The notes beneath the pieces were generated by a model, which had not been told where the DNA came from, did no database searches, and worked only from the letters and a program-made list of their open reading frames with translations. A stretch of DNA of 64,000 bases. It comes from Undibacterium sp. (GTDB lineage: Bacteria > Pseudomonadota > Gammaproteobacteria > Burkholderiales > Burkholderiaceae_D). The position numbers were made by a program, and so were the translations under genes. The stretch lies in NCBI RefSeq assembly GCF_030651495.1, contig NZ_JAUSFI010000092.1:16294-80293 (forward strand), written 5' to 3'. Each line of letters starts with the position of its first letter. Within the stretch, counting starts at the first letter, position 1. Positions 20,515 through 29,775 of this stretch are shown here, piece after piece.

Positions 20515-21276
20515 ATGAATAATTTTAACCAATCCAATGATAGTTATAGCAACAACGGACCTAAAGCAAAAATTTTGGTGGTTGACGATGATGTTCGCTT
20601 ACGAGACTTATTGAGGCGCTATCTAAGTGAACAGGGATTCAACGTGGTCAGCGCTGAAAATGCTGAGACCATGAATAAACTGTGGCTACGTGAACGCTAC
20701 GACATGCTAATACTAGATTTGATGTTGCCGGGCGAGGATGGATTAGCTATTTGTCGGCGACTACGTGGATCTGGAGACCGCACCCCCATAATAATGTTAA
20801 CCGCCAAAGGTGAGGAAATTGACCGTATTATTGGACTGGAGATGGGTGCAGATGACTACCTCCCCAAACCTTTTAGTCCTCGCGAATTAGTGGCGCGTAT
20901 CAATGCTGTATTACGTCGTAAAGGAGCAGATGAATTGCCTGGCGCACCTTCGGACGGACCTCAGATTTTTGAATTCGGTGATTTCATCCTTAACTTAGCA
21001 ACGCGTACCTTGAAAAAATTAGATGAAAATATCAATTTAACAACAGGAGAATTCTCCGTACTCAAAGTTTTTGCCTATCATGCAAGGCAACCACTATCGC
21101 GTGAAAAATTGATGGAAATGGCTCGCGGGCGTGAGTACGAGGTATTTGATCGAAGTTTAGACGTGCAAATTTCCCGCTTACGCAAGTTGATAGAACCCGA
21201 CCCTTCCAATCCTATCTATATTCAGACAGTATGGGGCTTAGGATACGTCTTCATTCCCGATGGCAAATCAAGGTAA
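20515..21276 (+). CDS. ompR: Two-component response regulator, OmpR family
   Basis: A 253-residue DNA-binding regulator. The receiver domain (about 18-135) has the acidic pocket VVDDD (23-26) and phospho-acceptor Asp68 in LILDLMLPGEDG, and Lys near KPFSPRELVARI. The winged-helix domain begins about 150 and includes LTTGEFSVLKVF and the VWGLGYVFIPDG end, both OmpR-type. The first 16 residues are a polar extension. The kinase follows 17 bp downstream. The OmpR name is by overall resemblance and pairing with an EnvZ-like kinase; the target genes are not known here. Confidence 0.9.
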   Translation: MNNFNQSNDSYSNNGPKAKILVVDDDVRLRDLLRRYLSEQGFNVVSAENAETMNKLWLRERYDMLILDLMLPGEDGLAICRRLRGSGDRTPIIMLTAKGEEIDRIIGLEMGADDYLPKPFSPRELVARINAVLRRKGADELPGAPSDGPQIFEFGDFILNLATRTLKKLDENINLTTGEFSVLKVFAYHARQPLSREKLMEMARGREYEVFDRSLDVQISRLRKLIEPDPSNPIYIQTVWGLGYVFIPDGKSR

Positions 21277-21293
21277 GCAAACTCATTACTACA

Positions 21294-22637
21294 ATGCGAG
21301 TTTACATCCATAACCCGGATTGGCTCAAAAGCGGACTATTTTGGCGCACATTTCTTTTTTTAGTGCTGCTAGTGATGGTAAGTATGGCGACATGGTTTGG
21401 CAGTTTTAAAATAGTCGAGCGTACCCCAAGGGCACAACAACTTGCTGCACAAATCATCTCCATCGTAAGCATTACTGGGGTGGCGTTGACTCATTCTGCG
21501 CCAGAAAAGCGGCGTGAACTCTTATTTGATTTGGCGAGCAATGAAGGCATTCGTGTCTACCTTCTGGAAGAAACCGATAAGATTGAAGAGCCAGATCCAT
21601 CACCAATATTCAAAGAATTACAAACAGTCATTCAAAGTAAATTGGGAAAAGAAACCCGATTTGCAAAAAAAATGAATGGCGTTGCTGGTTTCTGGATTAG
21701 TTTTAACATTGAAGATGATCAATATTGGTTACGGTTAGAGCAGGATCGTATTGACCCCGCAAATGGATTGCAGTTTCTGGGATGGGCAGCAATTACACTA
21801 TTCCTCACTTTGATCGGCGCGGTATTCATATCTAAACGGATCAATGATCCACTAGCAAGGCTGAGTGCAGCCGCTCGCTTACTTGCTAAAGGTAAGCAAC
21901 CTGAACCGCTTCCGGAAAAAGGCCCCAGTGAAATACGAGAAACTAATGCGAGTTTCAATCAAATGGTGGAGGATTTGGCCCGTATCGATTCTGACCGTGG
22001 TGTTATTCTTGCAGGCATTTCCCATGATTTACGAACACCTTTAGCGCGTATGCAGTTAGAGGTCGAAATGGCTAATTTAACAGTAGATGCAAGACTAGGG
22101 ATGCAATCCGATCTTGCTCAAATGGACGATATTATTGGTCAATTCCTTGATTATGCAAAACCAATAGATTCCGTTAATTTTAACGTTGTCAATATTAGTG
22201 ACTTACTGGAGAGAACAATAGAAGAAGCATCTAGACTTCCAGAAATGTTGATTCGCTCCGTCATTAATCCCGGTATCCAGATGCCTGGAAATAAAATTGA
22301 GTTGCATCGTTTATTCAATAATTTAATTGAAAATTCTCGACGTTACGGACGCTCGCCAGGTACGCAACAAGTGAAAATGGATATCCAGTGCGGCCCCAAG
22401 AAGAAAGGGAGGAAGCCAGGAATATTAATTAGTTTCAGAGACTATGGTGTTGGCGTGCCTGACACTGATATAAGCAGATTACTCAAGCCTTTTACCCGGG
22501 TCGATATATCGCGCAGCCAAGCCAATGGTTCAGGTCTTGGTCTGGCGATTGTCGAAAAAATAGTAAAGCGACATGACGGCAGAATACGAATCTCCAATCA
22601 CGCCGCCGGCGGATTTCTTGTTGTAATTGCATTCTAA
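21294..22637 (+). CDS. envZ: EnvZ-like sensor histidine kinase
   Basis: A 447-residue inner-membrane kinase. Membrane segments are about 16-37 and 161-180, enclosing a periplasmic sensor of about 120 residues. A HAMP linker follows (about 181-235). His244 is in GISHDLRTPLARMQ, the EnvZ-type H-box; the N-box is NNLIENSRRYG, and the G-box GSGLGLAIVEKIVKRH is near the C-terminus. I start at the ATG at 21294, 17 bp after the regulator; the frame stays open upstream but overlaps it. The osmosensor role is known for E. coli EnvZ only. Confidence 0.9.
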   Translation: MRVYIHNPDWLKSGLFWRTFLFLVLLVMVSMATWFGSFKIVERTPRAQQLAAQIISIVSITGVALTHSAPEKRRELLFDLASNEGIRVYLLEETDKIEEPDPSPIFKELQTVIQSKLGKETRFAKKMNGVAGFWISFNIEDDQYWLRLEQDRIDPANGLQFLGWAAITLFLTLIGAVFISKRINDPLARLSAAARLLAKGKQPEPLPEKGPSEIRETNASFNQMVEDLARIDSDRGVILAGISHDLRTPLARMQLEVEMANLTVDARLGMQSDLAQMDDIIGQFLDYAKPIDSVNFNVVNISDLLERTIEEASRLPEMLIRSVINPGIQMPGNKIELHRLFNNLIENSRRYGRSPGTQQVKMDIQCGPKKKGRKPGILISFRDYGVGVPDTDISRLLKPFTRVDISRSQANGSGLGLAIVEKIVKRHDGRIRISNHAAGGFLVVIAF

Positions 22638-22659
22638 GATAATTAGAATAAAAAATTGC

Positions 22660-25600
22660 TTATCTAATCACTTTTGTGTCGGTCAACGCAATTTGTGTGC
22701 CTAATTTTGGATCTACTAGCGTTTCGTTAACCCGCTTCAATTCATACGACATATGTAACTTCACCTCCTGCGCTGCAGCCAGAGCCACGGGTGGAGCAAC
22801 ACTTCGTGTGACTGTAACGAATGGGGCATCCTGTTGTGCGTGGAGCATAGACCAACTTGCTGCACCAACAAAACCTGCACAAGTAAGTAATCCAAGCAAA
22901 ATCGAAGCATGTAGACGGAATCCCGGTAAAGATTGATTCATCATAGGTGTTTCAACAATGACCGGCGACTCCTCAAGTATTTTTTGTGCTTGACTGCACC
23001 AGACCTGATTATGTTTATTCTGTTGCATCAATTTTTCTACTAATTCTGCCGCCAATGTTTCAGCTTGAGCATGCTCTTGCTCCAATTGTAGATACGTCAC
23101 TTCAGAAGTTTCTTGAATTAGTAATGTTCGTTGTTGATGTTGCTGCTTCAAATTTTGTATCGACTTGATTGCACTTTCCTCCAGGGCGCAAGTTCTTTCC
23201 GTATCAGAAAGAATTTGCGCTTCTTCATCAAAACGTTGCTGTAACAGCATTTTGGCTTTTTGCTGCTGTTCCAGACATTCCAAGGTTTGAATGTGCAACG
23301 TCTCCTCCTGAACTTTCTTTTCTTCCAATGCCAGATTCAGGGCGCGCTGTCCTTCGATACGTTTGTTTTCAAATTCGCTTAATTGTTCCTGCGCCTTGAT
23401 TTTATTTTCTAACTCAGTTGCATATGATTGCTGTTTCTGCAAAAAATCATTTGCTACAGCGGTCAGTTTCAGTTCTTGTTCTAATTTTTTTTGCTCTGCC
23501 ACTCTCACCACTTGCTCCAGCAAGGCACGTTCTATGCTTTGTTGTGCTATTTTCTGCTTAAGCAAAGCTTGTTTTTCCACTTCTGCCAAAATAAGTTTCT
23601 CTGCCTCGATTTTTTTCTCTATTTCTTGCAAGGCAAGTTGTTGTACTTCTACTGATTTATTTTCAAGTTCAATCTGGCATTGCACTTGAAGTAGTTTTAC
23701 ATTTTCAGCTTCAGCGCGCTGCAATACCGAATGCTGCAATTTAAGTAATTCATCGGCATGCGTTTGTGCTATCTCAGCAAATTCTTTGTCTAACGTGGCT
23801 TGTTGCTGTGCGATGACGCGAGCCTGACTTTCTGCACAAAACTTTTCTTGGACTGCAATTCTCGACTCTTGCTCAGCTTGAGATTTCAATTCGCATTGCA
23901 TCAGATATCCCTGCTCAGCATTTAGGCGTAACGCAGTATCGTCAACTATTTTTGTTTCAGCAGCTATTTTTTGCTGTATGACACTTAACGCCTCCAATTC
24001 AATTGCTGCACGCTGATCCTCTAAACGAATCAATTCCTTGGCATCACGTAACTTAGCGTCTACAGTGGCAAGAGCAATTCCTTGTACTTCTGCATGCTCA
24101 ACCGATTTCACAAGCAACTCCTGCTCTGCAGCATGTTTTTGCAATATGAAAAGCCGACTTAACTCCTCTTGTTCTGCACGCTGACGTGTAATTTCGGCAA
24201 CCTGAGCCTCAACTTCCAGCCGTTGTTGTACGGATTGTTGCGCTTGCTGTTCACGATCCAATGTTTTCTGCTGCTCAAGGCTAAGTTGCTGCTCAACATC
24301 TCTACGGATCCGTTCAGCGTTGACTGACTGTAGAAGAAGTCGCGTTTTTTCCTCTAGCGCTTGTGCCGCCTGACGTTTAGCCAATGATTCTTGCTCCAAT
24401 GCTTGCAAGCATTGCTTCTCTGCCAAAATAAACTCATTTAACGCTTGCTTACTCACTTCATCTTGTTGTTGACGCAACGTCGCTAAATTTAATTTTTCCT
24501 GTTCGGCAAGATGGACTGCTACTGATTCTGCCATCGCCACTTGTTCCGCTGCCTTGGCCTGCTCTAGAGCAGACAAAGCGACTTGTTCTTGCTGTAGGCG
24601 TTGATTTATCCAACACTGTAAATCTTGCTCTTGCTGCAGGCGTTGCCCCGTCAAATCAGCCATTATTTTCTGTGTATCGGCATTAGCCGCCAACTCCTGA
24701 TACAAAGCCCGCTCAGCCTCCAACATTATCTGACTATTAATATTTGCTTGGCGCTCCGCTTGCTCATTTGCTTGAGCGTACATCAATCCGGCATACTCTG
24801 CCTTCAATTTTTCGGCTATTTCGGCGCTGGCAGATTGCTCGATCAACAGTTTCTCTTGAAAAGTATTTAACAACTCTGTATCACCAGCTATACGATTGCG
24901 TGATGCATTTTCCAAGTCACTGACTTTTTGTATTTTTTGTATAGTGAGCTCATGCGCCGTGCGTTGAAGTTCAGTATAAAGATGCACTTTGTCGTGCAAA
25001 TTTTTTTCAGCAAGTAATTTTTCTTCGGCATGCACTCTCCCTTGCTGTGCCAACAAAGCTCGTTCGGTCGCCAGTCTGCTCAACTCCTGCTCTGCTTGAA
25101 TACGTGCCTGCGCGTTTTCAGTTGCAATTTTTTCTTTTTGTAATTTTTCCTGATTGAGTTTTATTTCCAATTGCACTGCGACATTCCGATCTTGCTCCAG
25201 AGATGCTGCCTCCTCTAAAGCGGCTAATGCACATTCTTGCGCTTGGGCTTTCATTTTTTCCAAGTTAGTCAAAGTTTCCGCAATTTTTACACGTGCCAGG
25301 GCCGCATTTGAAGCTTGTAACTCAGCAGCCGCTTTTTCCTTGCACTGATTCAACAGTTTTTGCTCCGAATCGGACTTTTCATCCATGGCCTTACGAATTT
25401 CTTGCTCTATTCTTAAACGATCACAATGGATATTCTTTTGTTCTTGTTCCGATTGAATCTTTGCTTCCAACTCCTGCATTAGTTGCTTTTCAACTGATAA
25501 TTTTTGCTGGACTAGAGCTAGTGCCCTTTGCTCCTCTGCAGCGCGTATCTTTAACACCTCAATAAGCTCAGATGCCTCTTCTGCCTTGGCCTGCGCAACG

Positions 25601-27915
25601 ATGGTAGTTTCGCGCTGTAATTGCGCGTGTTCGGTCATTTTCGCCAATCGCAACTGTTCTGCTGCAAGTAAAACTTGACGTATTTGTTTTGTTTCCGTTT
25701 CTTTTTGCCGACGCGCGCGTAATACTACTGTCAATTCACGATCTGTCTGAGCAATTTCCAGTGCTTGCTCAGCGACATTTTTTTCAACCTCTAGTTTTTG
25801 CTGATTTGCGATGGCAGCATCCCGCTCTAACTCCAAGCGTATCTGTTCTGCCTTGGTCATTTCAACCGTTTGACGGGTTTTTAACAAAGCTAGCGTGGCT
25901 GTTTTTCGCTGCAATTCCGATTGCAATTGCAACTGTTGTAAGGAGTGTGTCTCAGCGGTTACCGTGGCCTCTAGTGCCTGCCGATGCTCGCGCTCGGACT
26001 TCCCTTTTGCATCAGCCAGCGCTTTAGCATCCTGTTCAAATTTTAATCTAGACTCTGCTTCTGCCTGTGCAAGTTGTTCGCTTTCTAGCTTTTCTTGGGT
26101 AGCTTTCAGTACCTGCTGGATAGCATCGGCACGACGGCGTTCAGCGGCAAGTTTCTCTTGAATGAGAGCAAGCGCCTTAGCTTCATCATCCGTACGTTGT
26201 TGCTGCACTCTCAATAAATTGCCAGCATCCTGGCTTTTCAGAACGGCAATCTGCGCGAGTTGTTGTTGCAATGCGACTTGTTCTACCGTTTTTTCTAATG
26301 CCAGTTTTTCGGCAACACATTCAGTTTCATTGGCGATACGTACCACTTGGTCCGCTTGCTGTTGCATTCGAAGTAATTCAGCATAGGTATGTTCACTCTT
26401 TATACGTGCGTCTGCTTCTTCTTTTTTTTGCTGTTCGGCAATTAATTTTATATTGATAGCATCTGCCGCTTTTTGTTCTGCTTCTGCGCGTAGTTTTTCT
26501 GCCCTTGCCAATTCAAGAATTATCTTGTTTTTGTTTGCTGTCGCGGTATTAGCTTTCTTTAAAAATTCCGTTTTAAATGCAATAGAACTCAATGCATGCT
26601 GCGCTATATCTGTTTGTTCGCGTACTAATTTAACCGTTTCCCGTTCAATTTCAGAACGTTCTTTAGCTATTCTAGTAGCGCGTAACTCTTGGGCAGCATG
26701 CTGCCGTGCAATTTCTGTCGCTTCTTGATCAGCGAGCCGACGTTGCTGTGCTTCTGTCGCGGCAATAGATTCTGCTTGAAGACGTGTACGCGCATCCGTA
26801 TCGGCATGCTGCTCAGACTCTATTCTCAACAAAGCTGTCGACTGCAATTCTCTTTCTATCAGGATTCGAGATTCTGTCACTGCACGAATTTTTTCCTCTG
26901 CATCACGTCTGGCTAGTGTTACCGAGGTTGCAACGACTTCTGCTTGTTCACGTTTGCAAGCAGCAATATGTAGTTCTTCGTCAGCCCGAATCCGCAACTG
27001 TATAGCTTCTGCAACACGTCGTTCTGAATCTGCTCGCGCTTGGGCGATCGCTTCATGCTCTCTTTCGATCGCAACACGTGCCAATGCATCCTCACGCGCC
27101 CTGACTTCCACGGGAGCACGATTAATCGCACATTCCAAAGCCATAATTTCGGCCTGCTCACGCTCGCGGTTGATTTGCTGTGATTCATTGCGAGCCTGGA
27201 CCAACATCTCAGAAGTTTCACGAGCATCTTTATCTCTACGCTCTCTTTCTCGTGCCAATTCTGTGATCCGCACATCAATACGAGCTCGTTCTCCTGCTTC
27301 TTGTCTAGCTGAATACGAAGCTGCTGCACGTTCTGCAGCCCAATGACGCGCATTCTGAGTTTCTTTTTCCAGACTCTCAGCTGCAATTTTTGCCTTCCCC
27401 GCAATTTCACTATCAGACCTTAGTTTCTTTTCAGCAAGTTGCTTGGCCTTTTGTTCAAACAACATCCTTTGCTCGGCCTGCTCTTTCGCTTGCGTTTCCA
27501 AGATGGCTCGTTCATGTAACTCTTCAGTTTCTTGGCTGTTTACTGCGATTCTTGCTGCACTTGCGGCGCTGGATTGACGTTCAGCCTCAAGACGAACGCG
27601 ACTACTGACAATCGCAGCTTCTTCTAACGCAACTTTTTTTTGTGCCAGGTTAGCTGCTTCGTTTTCTGTCTGAATGCGCTCTTCCGCCAAAGCTCTCGCG
27701 CGCGTTTCTGCTTGAATACGATTTTCGGTAGCGACAGTGGCGCGAGCCTCTGCTTCAACACGGGCAATGGCTTCTTGTATGCCTTTCACATCAATGCGGG
27801 AATGTGTATCAAAAGCAGGTTCAGAGATCAAAGATTCGTCGTTTTTATCATGGCGACCATCTAAAGAAAATGCGCCCATGGATAATCTGTTTAACAATGT
27901 TTGATTTGCGTCCAT
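22660..27915 (-). CDS. Giant coiled-coil protein with a C-terminal membrane anchor
   Basis: 1751 residues, unrecognised. About 45 N-terminal residues are non-helical; then roughly 45-1650 is an almost uninterrupted alpha-helical coiled coil rich in Ala, Glu, Gln, Leu, Arg and Lys, nearly free of Pro and Gly, with recurring units such as RIQAE, KLRAEAEQKA and EQELSRLA. A single hydrophobic stretch (1668-1690, LHASILLGLLTCAGFVGAAS) is followed by about 60 residues containing LHMSYELKRVNETLVDPKLG. No signal peptide is seen, so the rod is probably cytoplasmic and the tail periplasmic. It converges on the EnvZ-like gene with a 22-bp gap. A structural or tethering protein is the simplest idea; it could also be an expanded TolA-like protein. 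Function inferred only. Confidence 0.85.
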   Translation of the reverse strand: MDANQTLLNRLSMGAFSLDGRHDKNDESLISEPAFDTHSRIDVKGIQEAIARVEAEARATVATENRIQAETRARALAEERIQTENEAANLAQKKVALEEAAIVSSRVRLEAERQSSAASAARIAVNSQETEELHERAILETQAKEQAEQRMLFEQKAKQLAEKKLRSDSEIAGKAKIAAESLEKETQNARHWAAERAAASYSARQEAGERARIDVRITELARERERRDKDARETSEMLVQARNESQQINREREQAEIMALECAINRAPVEVRAREDALARVAIEREHEAIAQARADSERRVAEAIQLRIRADEELHIAACKREQAEVVATSVTLARRDAEEKIRAVTESRILIERELQSTALLRIESEQHADTDARTRLQAESIAATEAQQRRLADQEATEIARQHAAQELRATRIAKERSEIERETVKLVREQTDIAQHALSSIAFKTEFLKKANTATANKNKIILELARAEKLRAEAEQKAADAINIKLIAEQQKKEEADARIKSEHTYAELLRMQQQADQVVRIANETECVAEKLALEKTVEQVALQQQLAQIAVLKSQDAGNLLRVQQQRTDDEAKALALIQEKLAAERRRADAIQQVLKATQEKLESEQLAQAEAESRLKFEQDAKALADAKGKSEREHRQALEATVTAETHSLQQLQLQSELQRKTATLALLKTRQTVEMTKAEQIRLELERDAAIANQQKLEVEKNVAEQALEIAQTDRELTVVLRARRQKETETKQIRQVLLAAEQLRLAKMTEHAQLQRETTIVAQAKAEEASELIEVLKIRAAEEQRALALVQQKLSVEKQLMQELEAKIQSEQEQKNIHCDRLRIEQEIRKAMDEKSDSEQKLLNQCKEKAAAELQASNAALARVKIAETLTNLEKMKAQAQECALAALEEAASLEQDRNVAVQLEIKLNQEKLQKEKIATENAQARIQAEQELSRLATERALLAQQGRVHAEEKLLAEKNLHDKVHLYTELQRTAHELTIQKIQKVSDLENASRNRIAGDTELLNTFQEKLLIEQSASAEIAEKLKAEYAGLMYAQANEQAERQANINSQIMLEAERALYQELAANADTQKIMADLTGQRLQQEQDLQCWINQRLQQEQVALSALEQAKAAEQVAMAESVAVHLAEQEKLNLATLRQQQDEVSKQALNEFILAEKQCLQALEQESLAKRQAAQALEEKTRLLLQSVNAERIRRDVEQQLSLEQQKTLDREQQAQQSVQQRLEVEAQVAEITRQRAEQEELSRLFILQKHAAEQELLVKSVEHAEVQGIALATVDAKLRDAKELIRLEDQRAAIELEALSVIQQKIAAETKIVDDTALRLNAEQGYLMQCELKSQAEQESRIAVQEKFCAESQARVIAQQQATLDKEFAEIAQTHADELLKLQHSVLQRAEAENVKLLQVQCQIELENKSVEVQQLALQEIEKKIEAEKLILAEVEKQALLKQKIAQQSIERALLEQVVRVAEQKKLEQELKLTAVANDFLQKQQSYATELENKIKAQEQLSEFENKRIEGQRALNLALEEKKVQEETLHIQTLECLEQQQKAKMLLQQRFDEEAQILSDTERTCALEESAIKSIQNLKQQHQQRTLLIQETSEVTYLQLEQEHAQAETLAAELVEKLMQQNKHNQVWCSQAQKILEESPVIVETPMMNQSLPGFRLHASILLGLLTCAGFVGAASWSMLHAQQDAPFVTVTRSVAPPVALAAAQEVKLHMSYELKRVNETLVDPKLGTQIALTDTKVIR

Positions 27916-28223
27916 TCCCTACCCCCGATTGATGGCTACGCCCTTGACAGAATACAAATGTCATACGGGAGTCTCATACGCTAAATTATCACTGAATATA
28001 AAACAATCCATTGCTGAATTAGAATGAGAAAAACACGCCATTTCCAAGTTATGAGCTGTTCTGGCAAATATAAAACAAACAGAACATTTGCAAAAGTAGC
28101 GATTGAACTTAGCGTTAGCAGATAAATATGTCCTGGTTACATTGCTTTTTCCCCATTCACTTGCTGATGAGTCGTAAAATAATGACGGTACAAACTTAGT
28201 AGAATCAATTAGGGAGAATTGTC
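27916..28223. other. Divergent intergenic region, coiled-coil gene / upp
   Basis: 308 bp, AT-rich, with no gene. It must hold the promoters of both genes. I see a weak inverted repeat GCAAAT...ATTTGC near 28065-28095, and the upp ribosome site AGGGAGAA at 28211-28218. Confidence 0.5.
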
Positions 28224-28856
28224 TTGTCTGAACTAGTGACCGAAATCAAACACCCTCTGATGCAACACAAATTGACCTTAATGCGCAGCAAGGACACTAC
28301 GACAGATAATTTTCGTCGCCTTTTGCGGGAAATCAGTCAAATGCTCGCCTATGAAGTGACACGAGACTTACCACTGGAAAATGTAGAAATAAAAACACCG
28401 ATTGCAACTATCGCTGCACCAACAATAAGCGGTAAAAAACTATGTGTAATTTCAATCTTACGTGCCGGCAATGGCATTCTTGATGGCATGTTAGATCTGT
28501 TGCCAAATGCACGTGTAGGGCATATTGGTTTATATCGCGATCCAGAAACTCTGAAGCCCGTCGAATACTATTTTAAGGTGCCAGAGGATATTGCCGATCG
28601 TCTTGTCATTGTGGTCGACCCGATGCTAGCAACTGGAAATTCTGCGGCTACAGCCATCTCTCGCTTAAAAATGCGTGGTGCGGTAAGTATTAAATTTGTT
28701 TGCTTGTTAGCTGCGCCAGAAGGTATCAAGGTTATGCAGGCGGCACACCCTGAAGTATCGATTCTTACAGCCTCGATTGATCAATGTTTGAATGAACATG
28801 GATATATCGTTCCTGGCCTGGGTGACGCTGGCGACAGACTATTTGGTACAAAATAG
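28224..28856 (+). CDS. upp: Uracil phosphoribosyltransferase
   Basis: A 210-residue salvage enzyme making UMP from uracil and PRPP. The PRPP loop is [12 protein letters not shown], and the uracil-binding end [20 protein letters not shown] is intact. It starts with TTG, eight bases after AGGGAGAA; the second residues [11 protein letters not shown] match the family's usual N-terminus, which supports this unusual start. It stands alone. Confidence 0.96.
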   Translation: MSELVTEIKHPLMQHKLTLMRSKDTTTDNFRRLLREISQMLAYEVTRDLPLENVEIKTPIATIAAPTISGKKLCVISILRAGNGILDGMLDLLPNARVGHIGLYRDPETLKPVEYYFKVPEDIADRLVIVVDPMLATGNSAATAISRLKMRGAVSIKFVCLLAAPEGIKVMQAAHPEVSILTASIDQCLNEHGYIVPGLGDAGDRLFGTK

Positions 28857-29328
28857 TCGATATATATGATATTTTTCACTAAATTTGATAAAAAATGACT
28901 GTACCGAAATTTATTTTTACCGACTTCTGAATGGTTAGGTACTAAACACTATTTGCCTGGGATGTGGAGACTGACTAACAAAAAAATCTATTGAATTAGA
29001 GTATAAATTTTCTCATTTTTAATCAATTTATCTATGGATAAAGGTATTAACCGAAGCATCCCGGAGAGAAATAACCAATACCGATTCCTCATTTGGATTT
29101 GCTGTATTTAGATTTACAGTCGCTGACAAAATTAGAAATTTATCAGAAAAATAAATCCAACATCATTAAATTTTGTGTAACTAAACAGAATATAAGTTTG
29201 CAGACAATACCCAAACGCTAGCAAACTTTTTCATGAGAGGCTTAATATACTGGTAGGTAGTATATTTATTCGCGCATAGTATGAAAGGGGAATAAAGCAT
29301 TTTTTGCATATACCCCCATATACTCGAT
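28857..29328. other. Convergent intergenic region after upp
   Basis: 472 bp between two converging genes, about 30% GC, with no coding frame I can support. It contains the 15-bp element variant at 29248-29262 and further short G-runs, GGGG at 29287 and the complementary CCCCC near 29313. No convincing U-tailed terminator for upp was found. Confidence 0.5.
29248..29262. repeat. Variant of the 15-bp element, TACTGGTAGGTAGTA
   Basis: Same architecture as 1444-1458 and 5794-5808: TACT/AGTA arms, 7-base spacer with central AGG. Here the arms extend to AATATACT/AGTATATT. It lies in a convergent gap, not upstream of either neighbouring gene. Confidence 0.5.
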
Positions 29329-29751
29329 TTACGGAAGTTTTTTTATCTCTTGACTTGCATCCAATTGCTCTATGTGCTCTCTTCGCTGAAAGGCTTTTGC
29401 CTCTACTTCAATCCGTTGCAATACAGACGCATAATTACGACGAATTAATTTATTTTTATTAAGACATGATGTAACAAAGAACTTCTCGTAGCACTCTTTT
29501 TCCATTTGCGAATACCACATTTGCAGATCGGCTTGAGCACTGCTGATTTTTAATAATGCAGCTTCAGCGGCTGTAGATGATTGAATACTGTAAACTTTGT
29601 AATCTTCGTCAAGATTAGCTATGGTTTTATTGAGTTGACTCAACTCAATCTTGGATTGTTGCGCCATTAAGTCGGAACTTAAAGTCGCACAGCAAAGTAA
29701 TATTACCGCAAAAGCCATAGATATAAAATGATGGCTACAGGTGATCCTCAT
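29329..29751 (-). CDS. Exported protein of unknown function
   Basis: A 140-residue protein with a signal peptide (about 1-30, ending DLMA-Q). The mature part is mostly helical and probably coiled, with two cysteines close together (EKECYEKFFVTSCLNK) that could form a disulfide in the periplasm. GAGGAAA precedes the ATG, 24 bp after zapE, so it is likely cotranscribed with zapE. I do not recognise the family. Confidence 0.7.
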   Translation of the reverse strand: MRITCSHHFISMAFAVILLCCATLSSDLMAQQSKIELSQLNKTIANLDEDYKVYSIQSSTAAEAALLKISSAQADLQMWYSQMEKECYEKFFVTSCLNKNKLIRRNYASVLQRIEVEAKAFQRREHIEQLDASQEIKKLP

Positions 29752-29775
29752 TGCAAATTTCCTCTTTTTACTTAC

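Noticed and set aside
22676..27864. Many plus-strand open frames opposite the giant coiled-coil gene
   Set aside because: They are Ser/Cys/Phe-rich complements of Glu/Gln/Ala codons, have no ribosome sites, and the minus-strand frame is open for 5.2 kb.
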